NCBI GenBank assembly: GCA_949987565.1
Contig: OX465109.1
Location: 9,462,627-9,526,626 of the forward strand
DNA from: Luidia sarsii
Lineage: Eukaryota; Echinodermata; Asteroidea; Paxillosida; Luidiidae
DNA length: 64,000 nucleotides
Direction: 5' to 3'
Below are positions 51,801 to 58,612 of the stretch, piece after piece (the first letter of the stretch is position 1; every line of letters starts with the position of its first letter). Made by a program: the position numbers and the translations under genes. A model generated the notes under the pieces. That model made no database searches. It had not been told where the DNA came from and saw only the letters and a list, made by a program, of their open reading frames with translations.

Positions 51801-54800
51801 ACTCAGCTTACGATGGATAACCCATCGTAAGTATGGTATAGTTTCTGTGCATCGCTCATTGTCTTGCGATTGATCTTAAGTTACGATGAGTTTGGGGAAA
51901 TCGGTTGTAGGTCTCAGAAAATCTGCAATTCAAACAAAACTGCCAGCAATACCTGGAAGAAATAAAAGCAAATTTCTGCACATGTAAAATCCTGACAAAT
52001 TTTTGAATCTCAAAAACATTGCAATATCTGTCAAACTAAACAGTCTTGACTGTGGCTAAAAATCTTATTTCTTGAAAGATACTTTGAAGTATTAAAATCT
52101 TGGTAAATACTTTGCAACAGTACTGTATGTTCATGCTATTTATTTATTTATTTCTCCAGGTTTTTTTAACCCCTTGACGGCGGGATTATTTTAGTGCCAA
52201 TGGCTGGCACAGTGCCATTTCAAAAGCTCGCTAAACAATCAGAGAACAATAAACCTGCAAAATAAATCAATATGAGTGCACTATTTGTATCTGTGAATCA
52301 AATTAATGTGGCAAAGTAGGAAGTCTGAGTGGCTTTTGTCCTGCACTGCAGCGGACAAAAGATCCAGCTGGACGGCCTCAACAAAGCGTGTAATTTGTGG
52401 TAAAGGCAGTGGGTGCATTCCACAGTCTCTGGTTGTAGAGCAGGCCAGCACACTGTCTGCCATTGTAGCGCGCAGACCCTCGATCGTTCACAATGAAGCC
52501 CCACAAAGGCCACAATAGCGCCATTGTTACCGCTGATCTGGCAATTCATACAGCAACTGACGTCAAAAAAGGTGTTTGTCATGATACATATTGCTGAAAA
52601 GAGTCTTTGTCTACAGTTTGGACAATAGCGGCGTCCAAATTTTGAAACTCACTACGCATGCATAGCGGCTTCCCGGCGCAAAGGGGTTAATGGGAACATT
52701 TCAAGCACCCAATTTCCCAGAATTACATGTACAATGTTTGGAACAAAAAGACCTGAACTAATAATTCTCAATAGAAAATAGGTTTTGGTGTACATGCAGG
52801 TATGGTAACTCACCACTGTGTCTGTGTCACATATTTTTTCAATTTTGAAACTGGAACATTGTAAGACTAGAAAATCCCAGGAGCAAAACAACACACAAAA
52901 AATTCATCATTTTCAAACGGAAATGGTAACTTACCGTCCAGTAAGATAACCAATAGCACCTGCTGCATAGGAGGCCTGCAAATGAAATAAGTCACTCCAG
53001 CAATAATTCATTCAGTCAGTCTGTTTTCATTCACTTTATATTCTTACAGATTTCAAGAGTATCTCCTAAAATGACTCATTTTGAAAAGTTAACTTCATCT
53101 CAAAAAGCAGACAACATCGTCTAATTTAAATGAAGGGGTTGTTCATCGCGGTGGTGCAGATAAGTGGAAAGGGTGATCAAAGTCAATGCCGCTGTCAATG
53201 CCGCTGTCAATGCCGATGTCAAAACCGGGGATGTCAATGGCTCCCCACCATCAGACGCCACGACCGCCGACCCACCACGGACGGGGCTGCTAGTGGACGC
53301 CAGAATCGCGCGCCAAACCGCACGATCACCACTACGACGTCCGCAAACCGGTACACAGGAACCGGCGAAGCGGACATAAACAGACGCCGCAGCGCGCATT
53401 CTTCAGTTGCCTGATGAAGGTTCGCAGTTAGCAACCGAAACGTCGCCACCAGCAACGACACATCGCGTGACTTTGATCACCCTTTCCACTTTCCACTAAT
53501 TTCTTTGCATTGATCATTGTCTTACAATTTGTCATAAGTTGCAAGCAATTAGTTGTTTGCATCTGAATGAAAGTGGAGGGTTGTGATCCCTCGAGATATA
53601 CGGCAGATAATGGTTGAATTGCTTCTGACTGGGACCCCACCCCGGCAAAGACTAGTTGACTGAAGGCCACCTTTATAAGGGCTGGATAGCTCAGATGGAA
53701 GAGCACTGGTACATTAATCCAGATGCTTCGGGTTCAAGTCCCGGTCCAGTCAAAGTTTTCTTTGCCAATTTTTTCAAGTTACAAGCAAGTTGGTGAAATC
53801 CACCACAGCTCACAGGTAACTTTGACTGGGCAGAGTTTGACTGGTAAAAGTAGCCATTGGACTTGGTTAACCCTAGGCCTACCTGAACCTTCAAAATACC
53901 ACAACAGTGTTTGGTTTCTAAAGTGTTAGAGAGCTGACGTTACTGGGAGGAAAGTTAACTGGCTCGTTTCCACCACACTTAGTGGAAGATTTGCGGTGAC
54001 ACCATGCTACACTTCTCTTTCAAGATAAAGTGTGGCTCTGAAAAGAGCCAGTAACTCAACCTTTCTGTCATGTGCACTATGCTCATAAAGTCTCCTGACG
54101 ACGGGCAGAGTACACACTACCTGAAATGTTGAGTTACCGGCTCTTTTCAGAGCCACACTCCTTCTTGAAAGACAAGTGCTACATGGTGTCCGCACCGCAA
54201 ACCTTCCACTTAGTATTTCCACCAGGCAAGCCTTCAAGTCTTATCCCCACCGGACTTGAAATGGGGAGTAACAATCCGCATCTCGGTGAGTTTTTTCCCA
54301 AAGTAATATCCAGTGGAAACGCGGTGGTTTTTTGTTTAGTCACTCACTGCCTGCTCGTTCCTCATTCCGATGTAGTTGATGCCTGCTGCTTGCACAGCCA
54401 TGCCGATCTCAATGACCGGATAGCCCACAATGCCGAACACATACTCCACACCCTGGTGTAGAAAAAAAAACCACACACACACAACAAGACAGATTGTCAA
54501 TCTCGTCAAAGGGTTATCGATCTGTGCAAGGCACTTACGGTGTGAGATATGAACACATGGACAAGATAGACCTCGGGATTCATTAAACTTGCATGGGGAA
54601 AAATTTATCACCAAATTTACCTTGATATTTAACCAGCAGGACGACAGGACAGTTTGAGAGGCCAAGTCTAGGGGTAGTTGCGGTAACCGTAACCCTCATC
54701 CTCCCGAGGGTCGGATATGAGGGTTACGGTTACCGCAACTAGTCCAGGGGTGGATTTCACAAAGCCTTACGATGCATCGTAACTCAACTTACATGTACAA

Positions 54801-56683
54801 CTGATAACCCATCCAAGCCTCGCACTTAAGGTTTTTTCAACTAGCCCACCGGGGTAGTAAATTGAGTTTTTTGCTAGCCCGCATCAAGTTTTACTAGCCC
54901 TGTATAATTGATATTGATTTTAACACAAGGTTATTAGGTCAAGTAAAACAAATTATTAGTTTCTACTTTCTCATCCCTGTCTGCATTGTTTTTTGCCTCC
55001 ACACTGCTGCCTACTTTTTACTAGTCCGCCGGGCTAGCAAAGTGGGTCATTTTACTGGCCCGCAGCTGTTTTTACTAGACAATGACCGTCGGGCTAGTGC
55101 TATTAAAGGTCGAGCCCTGCCATCATAACCGCGTAAGTTGTAATACTAATAGGCCATATGGCTATACTACGTAAATCGCTCACTGTCCAGTGACTGATTG
55201 TAAGTAACGATGGGTTTGGTGAAATCATTGTGAAATTGACACTGTAGAAAACTTATCCCTCATTTTGATATTGAAGTAGCCTACCAGGCTACTGTAATTA
55301 ATAGTGTATACGCAAATCTCAAAAATTAAGAAGAGGACCTGATGTTTCCATCCTAGCAGGACCTTTCCTAAAAGACAGTTGCCACTTTCATCCTAGCACT
55401 AGCACTTAGCAAGACCTTATGACAAAATCAGAACAAAAAAAGCCATGCTGCAATTTGAAGTCAGTGCAATATTTTGCGAGGACAGAAACGTTGGACGTTT
55501 ACTATCTTTACTTTTTTTAAACTTAGTTTTAGGATGTTGAGACCTGATATCAAATTGCACAAGGTAAGTCAGCCTTTGTTTGCTGGTGTTGTCCGTAAAT
55601 GGGGCTCTATCTCGATCTCGTGTATTTTGGGATTAGTCAGAATGGTGTGACAATCGTTACCCCAGCCTCTGAACTAGTACAACTAGTAAACTACTACTAC
55701 TACTAGTACTAGTACTACTAGTACTACTAGTACTTAGTAGTAGTAGTAGTACTATAGTATTACTAGTATTAGTAGTTCAGTAGTGGCGTGAACTTGTACT
55801 AACGCCGGTTATACTGATTACTGTCTGTCTACAGTAGTCCGAGTAACTTGGACCCGACAAGTCACCCTTTTTTTATCGAATTTTGAAATTTTGAGTTTCG
55901 GGTGACTGTAGTCACCCGAAACTCAAAATTTCAAAATTCGATAAAAAAAGGGTGACTTGTCGGGTCCAAGTTACTCGGACTACTGTAGACGTAGGGGTGC
56001 AGCACACAAAATCCATCCAAGATGGCTCCGCCGAGCTGATTATCATAAAGTGTGTACCCACAACTTGTTTTTAATAAGGTCTTTGGAGGCTAATTAACTG
56101 ATACATTGTAGAACAAATGACACTTAAGACAACCTGAGGGTTCACTCTTTAATTTGGTATGTCATTTGGACCATATCCGGCTTTAAATGTGGCCCTATTT
56201 GTCTGTGGAAATGGAGGGGTCCATCCCCAAATCCTTGCAGAAATTCGGCTTGGACAGCAACACATTTTGGGGGTGTTTTTTTCTGGGGGTAATTAGCAAA
56301 AAATCTAATCGGCTGAGAGATGAAGAAGAATCTGAGAGATGAAGGTCAAAACTACAATTTTCAGTAAAGCTAAAGTACAAGAACTGAGAGACTTTTGGGT
56401 GTGGGATAATTGGCTTTGAAAGCGAGTGTTTTTGTACAGTGTTCAATGGGAGCTCGATTTAGTGTTCTGCACCCGTACTGTGAGGCTGGGCCACGTTTAC
56501 GGGCTAAATCCCCGGCATGATTAGTAAGCTCAGTGTTCGATTAATTTGTCACTTAGTATAGTATAAGTCCACAACAAGTAAGCACATAAAATACTGAATG
56601 CAGGAGAAACCTGAAACTCTCGACTAGAATTGACTAAATACCTGTGCCTTGAGGGACTCCGCTATGACCCGTGCACCATCCAT
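26925..56683 (-). CDS. HACL1: 2-hydroxyacyl-CoA lyase 1 (17 coding exons, complete)
   Basis: Thiamine-diphosphate enzyme of peroxisomal alpha-oxidation, cleaving 2-hydroxyacyl-CoA to formyl-CoA and an aldehyde (family knowledge). Coding exons: 56683-56642, 54452-54348, 52975-52935, 51708-51628, 50472-50400, 49383-49306, 48799-48705, 48459-48347, 47717-47582, 34943-34838, 34082-33993, 33459-33298, 31965-31865, 30512-30354, 29583-29479, 28932-28743, 26963-26925. All junctions are GT-AG, every phase agrees, and the 1716 nt give 571 residues (vertebrate HACL1 ~580). Start: [11 protein letters not shown], with an in-frame TAA just upstream. Landmarks: ThDP-activating Glu in GMRNEQA (E47), [52 protein letters not shown], cofactor motif GDSAFG (445-450) to NNNG (472-475). 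The C-terminus is SKL, a canonical PTS1. Intron 9 (47581-34944) holds the BEN gene on the other strand. Start exon is the least certain; end coordinates of exon 2 may be off by one. Confidence 0.95.
27640..28675. repeat. ~83-bp satellite array derived from an inverted-repeat element
   Basis: At 27640-27775 stands a foldback: AGGAGGGTTTGCGGTGACACC ... TTCTGAAAAGAGCC / GGTTCTTTTCAGAACC ... AAACCCTCCT. From there its right arm is repeated about 12 times with ~83 bp spacing (starts near 27707, 27790, 27869, ... 28612), each unit TTCTTTTCAGAACC-CCTCTTC-AGAGACCTTATACATGG-CGCAAACCCTCC. Lies in the last HACL1 intron, ~70 bp from exon 16. Confidence 0.92.
29706..30078 (+). mobile_element. TTAA-type element family A, full copy
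   Basis: TTAA|AGGCCCAATACAACATTGG at the left and CGATGTTGCATTGGGCCT|TTAA at the right. In the HACL1 intron between exons 15 and 14. A fragment of the same family lies at about 30150-30260. Confidence 0.88.
30860..31095 (+). mobile_element. Family R dispersed repeat, long form
   Basis: Contains CTTTGATCTCACCCTACCAG, GTGTACATGTATCTG, GGTCCTGCTAGGATCGAAAC and GCAGTTTGCAACATTTTTG. Long-form copies: 32790-33040 (reverse) and 48925-49130. Confidence 0.85.
31140..31660 (-). mobile_element. SINE-1 with four tandem tRNA-like heads
   Basis: 31140-31275 matches the SINE-1 body of the copy at 53640-53890 in reverse. The tRNA-like head (GGACCGGGACTTGAACCCAAG ... CTTCCATCTGAGCTAT in reverse) is then repeated four times (about 31286, 31381, 31474, 31566) with ~93 bp spacing. 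Confidence 0.85.
31989..32129. mobile_element. Second copy of the GGGCCAATTTCATAGAGC element
   Basis: Right end CACGCTTAAGCGGCTCTAGG...TTGGGCCC and left end ATTTCATAGAGCTGCTTC match the element at 656-864; interior shorter. Sits ~25 bp upstream of HACL1 exon 13's acceptor. Confidence 0.75.
32150..32310 (-). mobile_element. SINE-2, minus orientation
   Basis: GCTCAGTGCTTTGCCCTGC, then GACAGCTCGGGTTCGAATC and CTCCTGCTTTCTAATGCAGA, reverse complement of the 25850 copy. Confidence 0.75.
32317..32600 (+). pseudogene. 5'-truncated LINE reverse-transcriptase C-terminus
   Basis: A 78-codon frame with [29 protein letters not shown] and a trailing W..W motif. This is the C-terminal signature of endonuclease/reverse-transcriptase ORFs of non-LTR retrotransposons. 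No upstream polymerase domain, so a 5'-truncated dead insertion. A short TTAG-type tail (TTTAGTTAGTTAGTTTTC) follows near 32593. Confidence 0.8.
32790..33040 (-). mobile_element. Family R dispersed repeat, long form, reverse
   Basis: Reverse complement of 30860-31095: ACTTAGTGGGCCTGACG-type core, then GAGTAAAGCTGGTAGGGTGAG. Confidence 0.85.
33575..33715 (-). mobile_element. SINE-2 fragment
   Basis: AGTGCTTTACCCGATGCCTG, GGCGGGATTCGAACCCCCAC, then CATGCTTTCTAGTACAG. Confidence 0.65.
33820..33991. repeat. CT/GA microsatellite abutting a HACL1 splice donor
   Basis: ~170 bp of CTCTCT. On the HACL1 strand it is GA repeat that starts at the donor of exon 11 (CAG|GTGAGAGAGTGAGAGAG). Confidence 0.95.
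34232..34345. mobile_element. Family R fragment with folded AAGG/CCTT core
   Basis: GGACCTTTCTCAAAGGCAAAG, CTTTCTCAAAGCCC, then AGAAAGGTCCTGCTAGGATC and GAAACGTCAGGCCC. Confidence 0.75.
34380..34757 (+). mobile_element. TTAA-type element family B, full copy
   Basis: TTAA|AGCCCCTACACAACATTGG ... ACCAATGTTGTGTAGGGGCT|TTAA, with a clean TTAA on both sides. ~375 bp, no coding. In HACL1 intron 10, 80 bp from exon 10. Confidence 0.9.
35085..35345 (+). mobile_element. SINE-1 split by a TTAA element
   Basis: Left half GGGCTGGATAGCTCAGATGG-AAGAGCGCTGGTA, right half ATCCAGAGGTCTCGGGTTCAAGTCCCGG; the join reproduces the CTGGTA...TTAATCCAG of the intact copy at 53680. The insert is 35112-35303. Confidence 0.85.
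35112..35303. mobile_element. ACCACA-family element inserted in SINE-1
   Basis: Between a TTAA at each end. Contains AACCACAATTAACCACACATGG and GGAGGTGCAAAGGGTTAGGG, as the reverse of the 45577 copy's ends. Confidence 0.8.
35350..36600. other. HACL1 intron 9, no gene recognised
   Basis: AT-rich; ATT trinucleotide run at about 35605-35640 and a T run at 35936. An open frame at 36327-36076 (-) has no recognisable domain. Confidence 0.5.
36638..45551 (+). CDS. BEN-domain protein, nested in HACL1 intron 9
   Basis: BEN domains mediate DNA and protein contacts of chromatin-associated repressors (family knowledge). Exons supported by frame: 42623-42822, 43461-43517, 43758-43802 and 44613-45551 (stop). 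Acceptors TTGTTGCCAG, TCTATTTCAG, GTTGACAG, GAATACAG; donors GTACAG, GTAAGA, GTGAGT; the three joints are phase 0. A GC-rich exon ending at 36812 (donor GTAAGG, phase 1) fits the phase-1 acceptor at 42623 and is a plausible first exon, but its start (36638 or ATGs near 36703) is uncertain; that model gives ~471 residues. Architecture: acidic segment ([15 protein letters not shown]), basic ARKRR, an IKTE sumoylation-like motif, a Gln-rich coiled coil ([13 protein letters not shown]...QQQQAQL), a Ser/Pro-rich linker, then the BEN domain (about 45150-45475): [39 protein letters not shown]. Subfamily not assigned. Confidence 0.8.
36830..38500. other. No further gene recognised (BEN intron / HACL1 intron 9)
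   Basis: Includes several GTGTCC(G/A)ACAAAA-type short repeats at 38100-38180 and otherwise unique sequence. No exon with paired splice sites supported on either strand. Confidence 0.45.
38512..38630 (+). mobile_element. Family R short copy
   Basis: ATGATATACAAAAATGTTGC through GGGCCTGACGTTTCGATCC and CCTTTCTCGAAGGCAGAG. Confidence 0.8.
38980..39298 (+). mobile_element. TTAA-type element family A copy
   Basis: GGCCCGATACAACATTGTG ... ACCAATGTTGTATAGGGCCTTTAA. The interior has CGAGTCATAAACTATTTCTT as in the 29706 copy. Confidence 0.85.
39680..39800. mobile_element. Fragment of the CTCTTTTCAGAGCC family
   Basis: GTAGGAGGTTTGCAG, then GGCTCTGAAAAGAGC, GGTAACTCAATGTTTCGGG and GTGTGTACTCTGCCC, as in the left half of 53984-54207. 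A similar fragment is near 43280-43345. Confidence 0.7.
40048..42510. repeat. 26-bp minisatellite, ~95 copies, with 416-bp higher-order repeat
   Basis: Unit GGGGACCCTCTGTCCCACC plus a variable CCCAACT/TCTGACT/TCCAACT. 26 is 2 modulo 3, so three units make 78 nt = 26 residues and each minus-strand frame is open for hundreds of codons (up to 839). Codon-level conservation is absent; this is not a protein gene. Segment 41266-41680 recurs as 41682-42096 (416 bp = 16 units). In intron 1 of the BEN model. Confidence 0.95.
42507..42583 (+). mobile_element. 3' fragment of TTAA family B at the minisatellite edge
   Basis: CAAACTGTATAAGTTTCATG to CTTACCAATGTTGTG and GGGGCTTTAA match the 3' end of 34380-34757. 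The 26-bp array replaces the rest of the element. Confidence 0.85.
44205..44285 (+). mobile_element. SINE-2 head fragment
   Basis: CTACCACACGACCTCGACC, AGCTCAGTGGTTAAGACATC, GGTTTGAGTCCCACCCGAGC. Confidence 0.7.
44410..44520. mobile_element. Family R short folded copy
   Basis: GGCCGGACGTTTCGATCC, AGCAGGACCTTTCTCAAAGG, then reverse CCTTTGAGAAAGG. In the BEN intron before the last exon. Confidence 0.75.
45577..45980. mobile_element. ACCACA-family element, longest copy
   Basis: Starts ACCCTAGCGCTTTGCACC and ends GGTATCCATGTAGGTTAGGG|TTAA, with many ATACCACA/TGTGGTA inversions. Lies 26 bp after the BEN stop codon and may form its 3' UTR. Confidence 0.8.
46391..46761 (+). mobile_element. TTAA-type element family B copy
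   Basis: CCATACACAACATTGGTCG ... CTTACCAATGTTGTGTAGGGGCTTTAA; left few bases altered. Confidence 0.85.
47040..47560. repeat. ~75-bp tandem repeat beside HACL1 exon 9
   Basis: About 6-7 degenerate units containing GACTGTATGGTACCCTGAGCC, GATAAAGGTATTGG and ACAAGCTACCATGTGGTAAC. Ends ~20 bp from the exon 9 donor. Confidence 0.85.
47797..48235. mobile_element. AACCCCTTG-ended element (partial)
   Basis: AACCCCTTGCGGACGGGATT ... AGAGAACAATATACCTGCAA. Homologous to the fuller copy at 52169-52690. A diverged relative starts near 46150. Confidence 0.75.
48925..49265 (+). mobile_element. Two adjacent family R copies
   Basis: 48925-49130 is a long-form copy. 49131-49265 is a second copy with GGGCCTGACGTTTCGATCC folded against AACATCGGGCCCTC. 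In HACL1 intron 6. Confidence 0.8.
49419..49722. mobile_element. hAT-like non-autonomous element (CAGGGCTCGACC ends)
   Basis: Right end CTAAGGTCGAGCCCTG, left end CAAGCCTCACGCTTAAGG; internal GGGCTAGTAAA and TTTACTAGCCC inversions. The CAGGGCTCGA terminus is typical of hAT elements (family knowledge). Second copy 54814-55119. Confidence 0.7.
50150..50248. mobile_element. GTGTCCGAAACGGGC inverted-repeat element
   Basis: Ends AGTGTCCGAAACGGGC and GCCCGTTTCGGACACGGCC; reverse relative of 2855-2971. Confidence 0.8.
50575..51470. repeat. 68-bp tandem array, ~13 copies, in HACL1 intron 4
   Basis: Unit: CACTACCAACTGAGAACC, AACTGGATGAACTGGTTCCC, ACTATGCATTCACACAAGTA. The unit contains an AACCAACTGGAT...ACTGGTTC inverted motif. 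Homogeneous, with few variants. Confidence 0.93.
51766..51906. mobile_element. GGTGGATGTCACAAAGCC foldback element
   Basis: Ends TGTCACAAAGCCTTACAATG and TTACGATGAGTTTGGGGAAA; relative of the host element at 54748-55215. Confidence 0.65.
52169..52690. mobile_element. TTAACCCCTTG inverted-repeat element
   Basis: Left TTAACCCCTTGACGGCGGGA, right TTCCCGGCGCAAAGGGGTTAA, ~520 bp. Open frames inside are short and unrecognised. Confidence 0.8.
53163..53491. mobile_element. Inverted-repeat element with 12-bp internal repeats
   Basis: Ends GTGGAAAGGGTGATCAAAGT and its reverse complement (CTTTGATCACCCTTTCCAC). Interior has tandem TGCCGCTGTCAA units and a GCAACCGAAACGTCG motif. In HACL1 intron 2. Confidence 0.8.
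53640..53890 (+). mobile_element. SINE-1, intact copy
   Basis: Head GGGCTGGATAGCTCAGATGG...GGGTTCAAGTCCCGGTCCAG, then body with CAAGCAAGTTGGTGAAATCC, CAGAGTTTGACTGG and CCTAGGCCTACCTGAA. RNA polymerase III A- and B-box-like motifs are present. Confidence 0.8.
53984..54207. mobile_element. CTCTTTTCAGAGCC inverted-repeat element with 7-bp target duplication
   Basis: 224 bp. Ends GGAAGATTTGCGGTGACACC and GCACCGCAAACCTTCC; the direct repeat ACTTAGT flanks it at 53977-53983 and 54208-54214. Full reference copy for fragments at 1437, 39680, 43280 and for the array at 27640. Confidence 0.9.
54676..54740. repeat. 24-bp perfect hairpin
   Basis: Arms 54676-54699 and 54717-54740 (AGTTGCGGTAACCGTAACC...) with a 17-nt spacer that itself contains CTCCCGAGGG. 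Confidence 0.9.
54748..55215. mobile_element. Foldback element interrupted by a hAT-like element
   Basis: Outer ends GGTGGATTTCACAAAGCC and GATGGGTTTGGTGAAATC. The hAT-like copy 54814-55119 is inserted after ATAACCCATC, with CCATC repeated on its far side. Confidence 0.75.
54814..55119. mobile_element. hAT-like non-autonomous element, second copy
   Basis: CAAGCCTCGCACTTAAGG ... AAAGGTCGAGCCCTG, ~85-90% similar by eye to 49419-49722. Confidence 0.7.
55690..55795. repeat. ACTAGT/AGTAGT simple repeat
   Basis: CTACTACTAGTACTAGTACT-type sequence, partly self-complementary. Confidence 0.9.
55827..55990. repeat. Perfect palindrome, 81-bp arms, 2-nt loop
   Basis: Arm 55827-55907 (starts GTCTACAGTAGTCCGAGTAA) is the exact reverse complement of 55910-55990; spacer GT at 55908-55909. 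Diverged single-arm relatives lie at about 62318-62385 and 62486-62570. Confidence 0.97.
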
Positions 56684-56954
56684 CTTTGTTTATGCCGTAC
56701 ACTGTATACTGCGTACACGCTCTGCCGATGTAGAAGCGCTGCCCGGAGTCCCGTATTGGACTGCGGATTGAGTGCGGATCGTGCCTCCCAACGTTGCACA
56801 CAGCACCCGTTGCAACTAGCGCATTCGGAGGCGTAGAGACGCCGTACGCAGAACACCCTCGTGGTCAGCATCAGTGAATCAATGCGGATTACCACGCAAG
56901 GAGGAAGGGGTGTGTACATGTACTGTGTACGGCTATTCGTATGGGCTTGTCCTC

Positions 56955-57125
56955 ATCAGTGAGTTTGCAAGCTTGTTGCAAACTGCTCACTGACTAAAAT
57001 TAATCAAAATTTAGTGGGCCTGACGTTTCAATCCTAGCAGGACCTTTCTCAAAGGCAGAGTGACAAGGAAAAAACAGGTACATGTACACGAAGGAAGGGG
57101 GGAAGAGAGTGAATATGACACGGAT
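56955..57125 (-). mobile_element. Family R copy
   Basis: AGTGGGCCTGACGTTTCAATCC, then GAGTGACAAGGAAAAAACAG and GAGTGAATATGACACGGATG. Lies upstream of the HACL1 start exon. Confidence 0.8.
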
Positions 57126-57139
57126 GAGAAACAAAGGAC

Positions 57140-57240
57140 AAAGCAAACTTGGACTGCACCAAGACCTCTGGTTTTGCGTAACAGCGCTCTTACAATCTGA
57201 GCTATCCAGCCCTTAGATGGTGGCCGTCACAAAATAATAG
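57140..57240 (-). mobile_element. SINE-1 head, minus
   Basis: AAGACCTCTGGTTTTGCG, GCTCTTACAATCTGAGCTATC, CAGCCCTTAGATGG. Confidence 0.7.
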
Positions 57241-57432
57241 TCTTTGCCGAGGTGGGGGTGCCATTCAAAAGCATCTCATCATTTTTCAAAATTCTTTTAA
57301 AGTTATGCCATTTAAAAAAAATGGGGGGGGGGCCTTAAATTGAAAAACAAAAGTCAAGGAAACTGTTTGGATGAAATCTGTCTGCTGCATTTCCTGCGTT
57401 GTCATGTTCGTTCTGCTCTGCTCTACACATCT

Positions 57433-57502
57433 CAAGGGCTGGATAGCTCAGGTGGTTAGAAAACGCTGGCAATGATAACCTGACGTCCGCGGTCGAGTGT
57501 AC
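57433..57502 (+). mobile_element. tRNA-like fragment (SINE-1 head or tRNA-Ile-like relic)
   Basis: GGGCTGGATAGCTCAGGTGG-TTAGAAAACGCTGGCAATGATAACC looks closer to tRNA-Ile than other SINE-1 heads, but the B box (GGTCGAGTG) is damaged and the acceptor stem is not closed. Not a functional tRNA. Confidence 0.5.
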
Positions 57503-58600
57503 GTAAGTGTGTTTGACATTTTCACACAGTAATCAAATACCATGCAGGAAGAATGCGCAAGCTTTCAAGGCATCAAACTACTTCATCCGATGCAATGAAA
57601 AAGGGATTAGCGGAATAATACTAACACTGTGGTTTATTGAAATGTTGGCACTTCAAGTGCATTTTATTTCATATGTAACTGTTGCAATTATGAGTACGGA
57701 TAAATACTGTGTAAAATACAATTAAATTAAGAGATATGGAGACCGACCAATTTCATTCATAGTATAAAAAAAACTGGCACATTTAGATATCTACATTTCG
57801 ACTTACCTATTGCAGGAATATAGACCTATATTATATTGTCTCTGTGTCTGAAATCCTTCTGACATTAAAATATTAAAAATTCAAGGCATACATGTGACAA
57901 TACAGTGACATACACATTAATTTTTATCACAGAACGATACATGTACGTGAAATAGTACCCACACAAATGTCCACCGTTTCGGTATAAAATTCCACAAATT
58001 AACATTGAGTGCAAGCTACATGGAGTTGGCTAGAATCTGTGGGAACTCGTTTCCTTGGGAAAGAGCTCTACACCGCCAAGTTCCTTCAAATTCATTCAAA
58101 TTCCGTCAAACTGCCGATACCATATCCTGCAGCTTGCTGTGATCAAAGTTTTTCTCAAGGAAAATAGCATGACTGGCCACTTTGACATTTTTGCTGACCC
58201 AATTTTGAGCCGTCTTGAATCTCTTGTTCACATTCTGGTTTCCAACGTGCAAGCTCTCTTATCTCGTCTAATATTGCCAGACCAGTATCAGAGAAAATGA
58301 AATACTGGTTTTGACACAAGATGTGCATTCACTGCATACACGTACCTGATTGATTCCTATGGCAAGCCTTCGGCATGTAATAATGAGTTAAGTTTTTCAT
58401 TATACGAGTTTGTTTTTTTCCCCATACACAAAGTCATTGCAGTTTTTAAATGACATTACATTTGGTTTTACTTTAAAACAAGCACAATTAAGGTGAAATA
58501 TACTCTTTACTGTCATATGGCACCCATGTACTTAGCACAATTCACAGAGACATCACATCATTTAAATACCCAATTTGTTTAATTTTTTTTAAAATAGGCT
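57503..58600. other. Spacer between HACL1 and the THAP gene, nothing recognised
   Basis: AT-rich; short open frames only. Probably includes the 3' UTR of the THAP gene near 58500-58612. Confidence 0.45.
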
Positions 58601-58612
58601 TCGAAAATAAGG

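Noticed and set aside
53680..53755. Functional tRNA gene
   Set aside because: A- and B-box-like motifs exist, but the anticodon arm is atypical and the unit recurs many times with a shared non-tRNA tail, so it is a SINE head.
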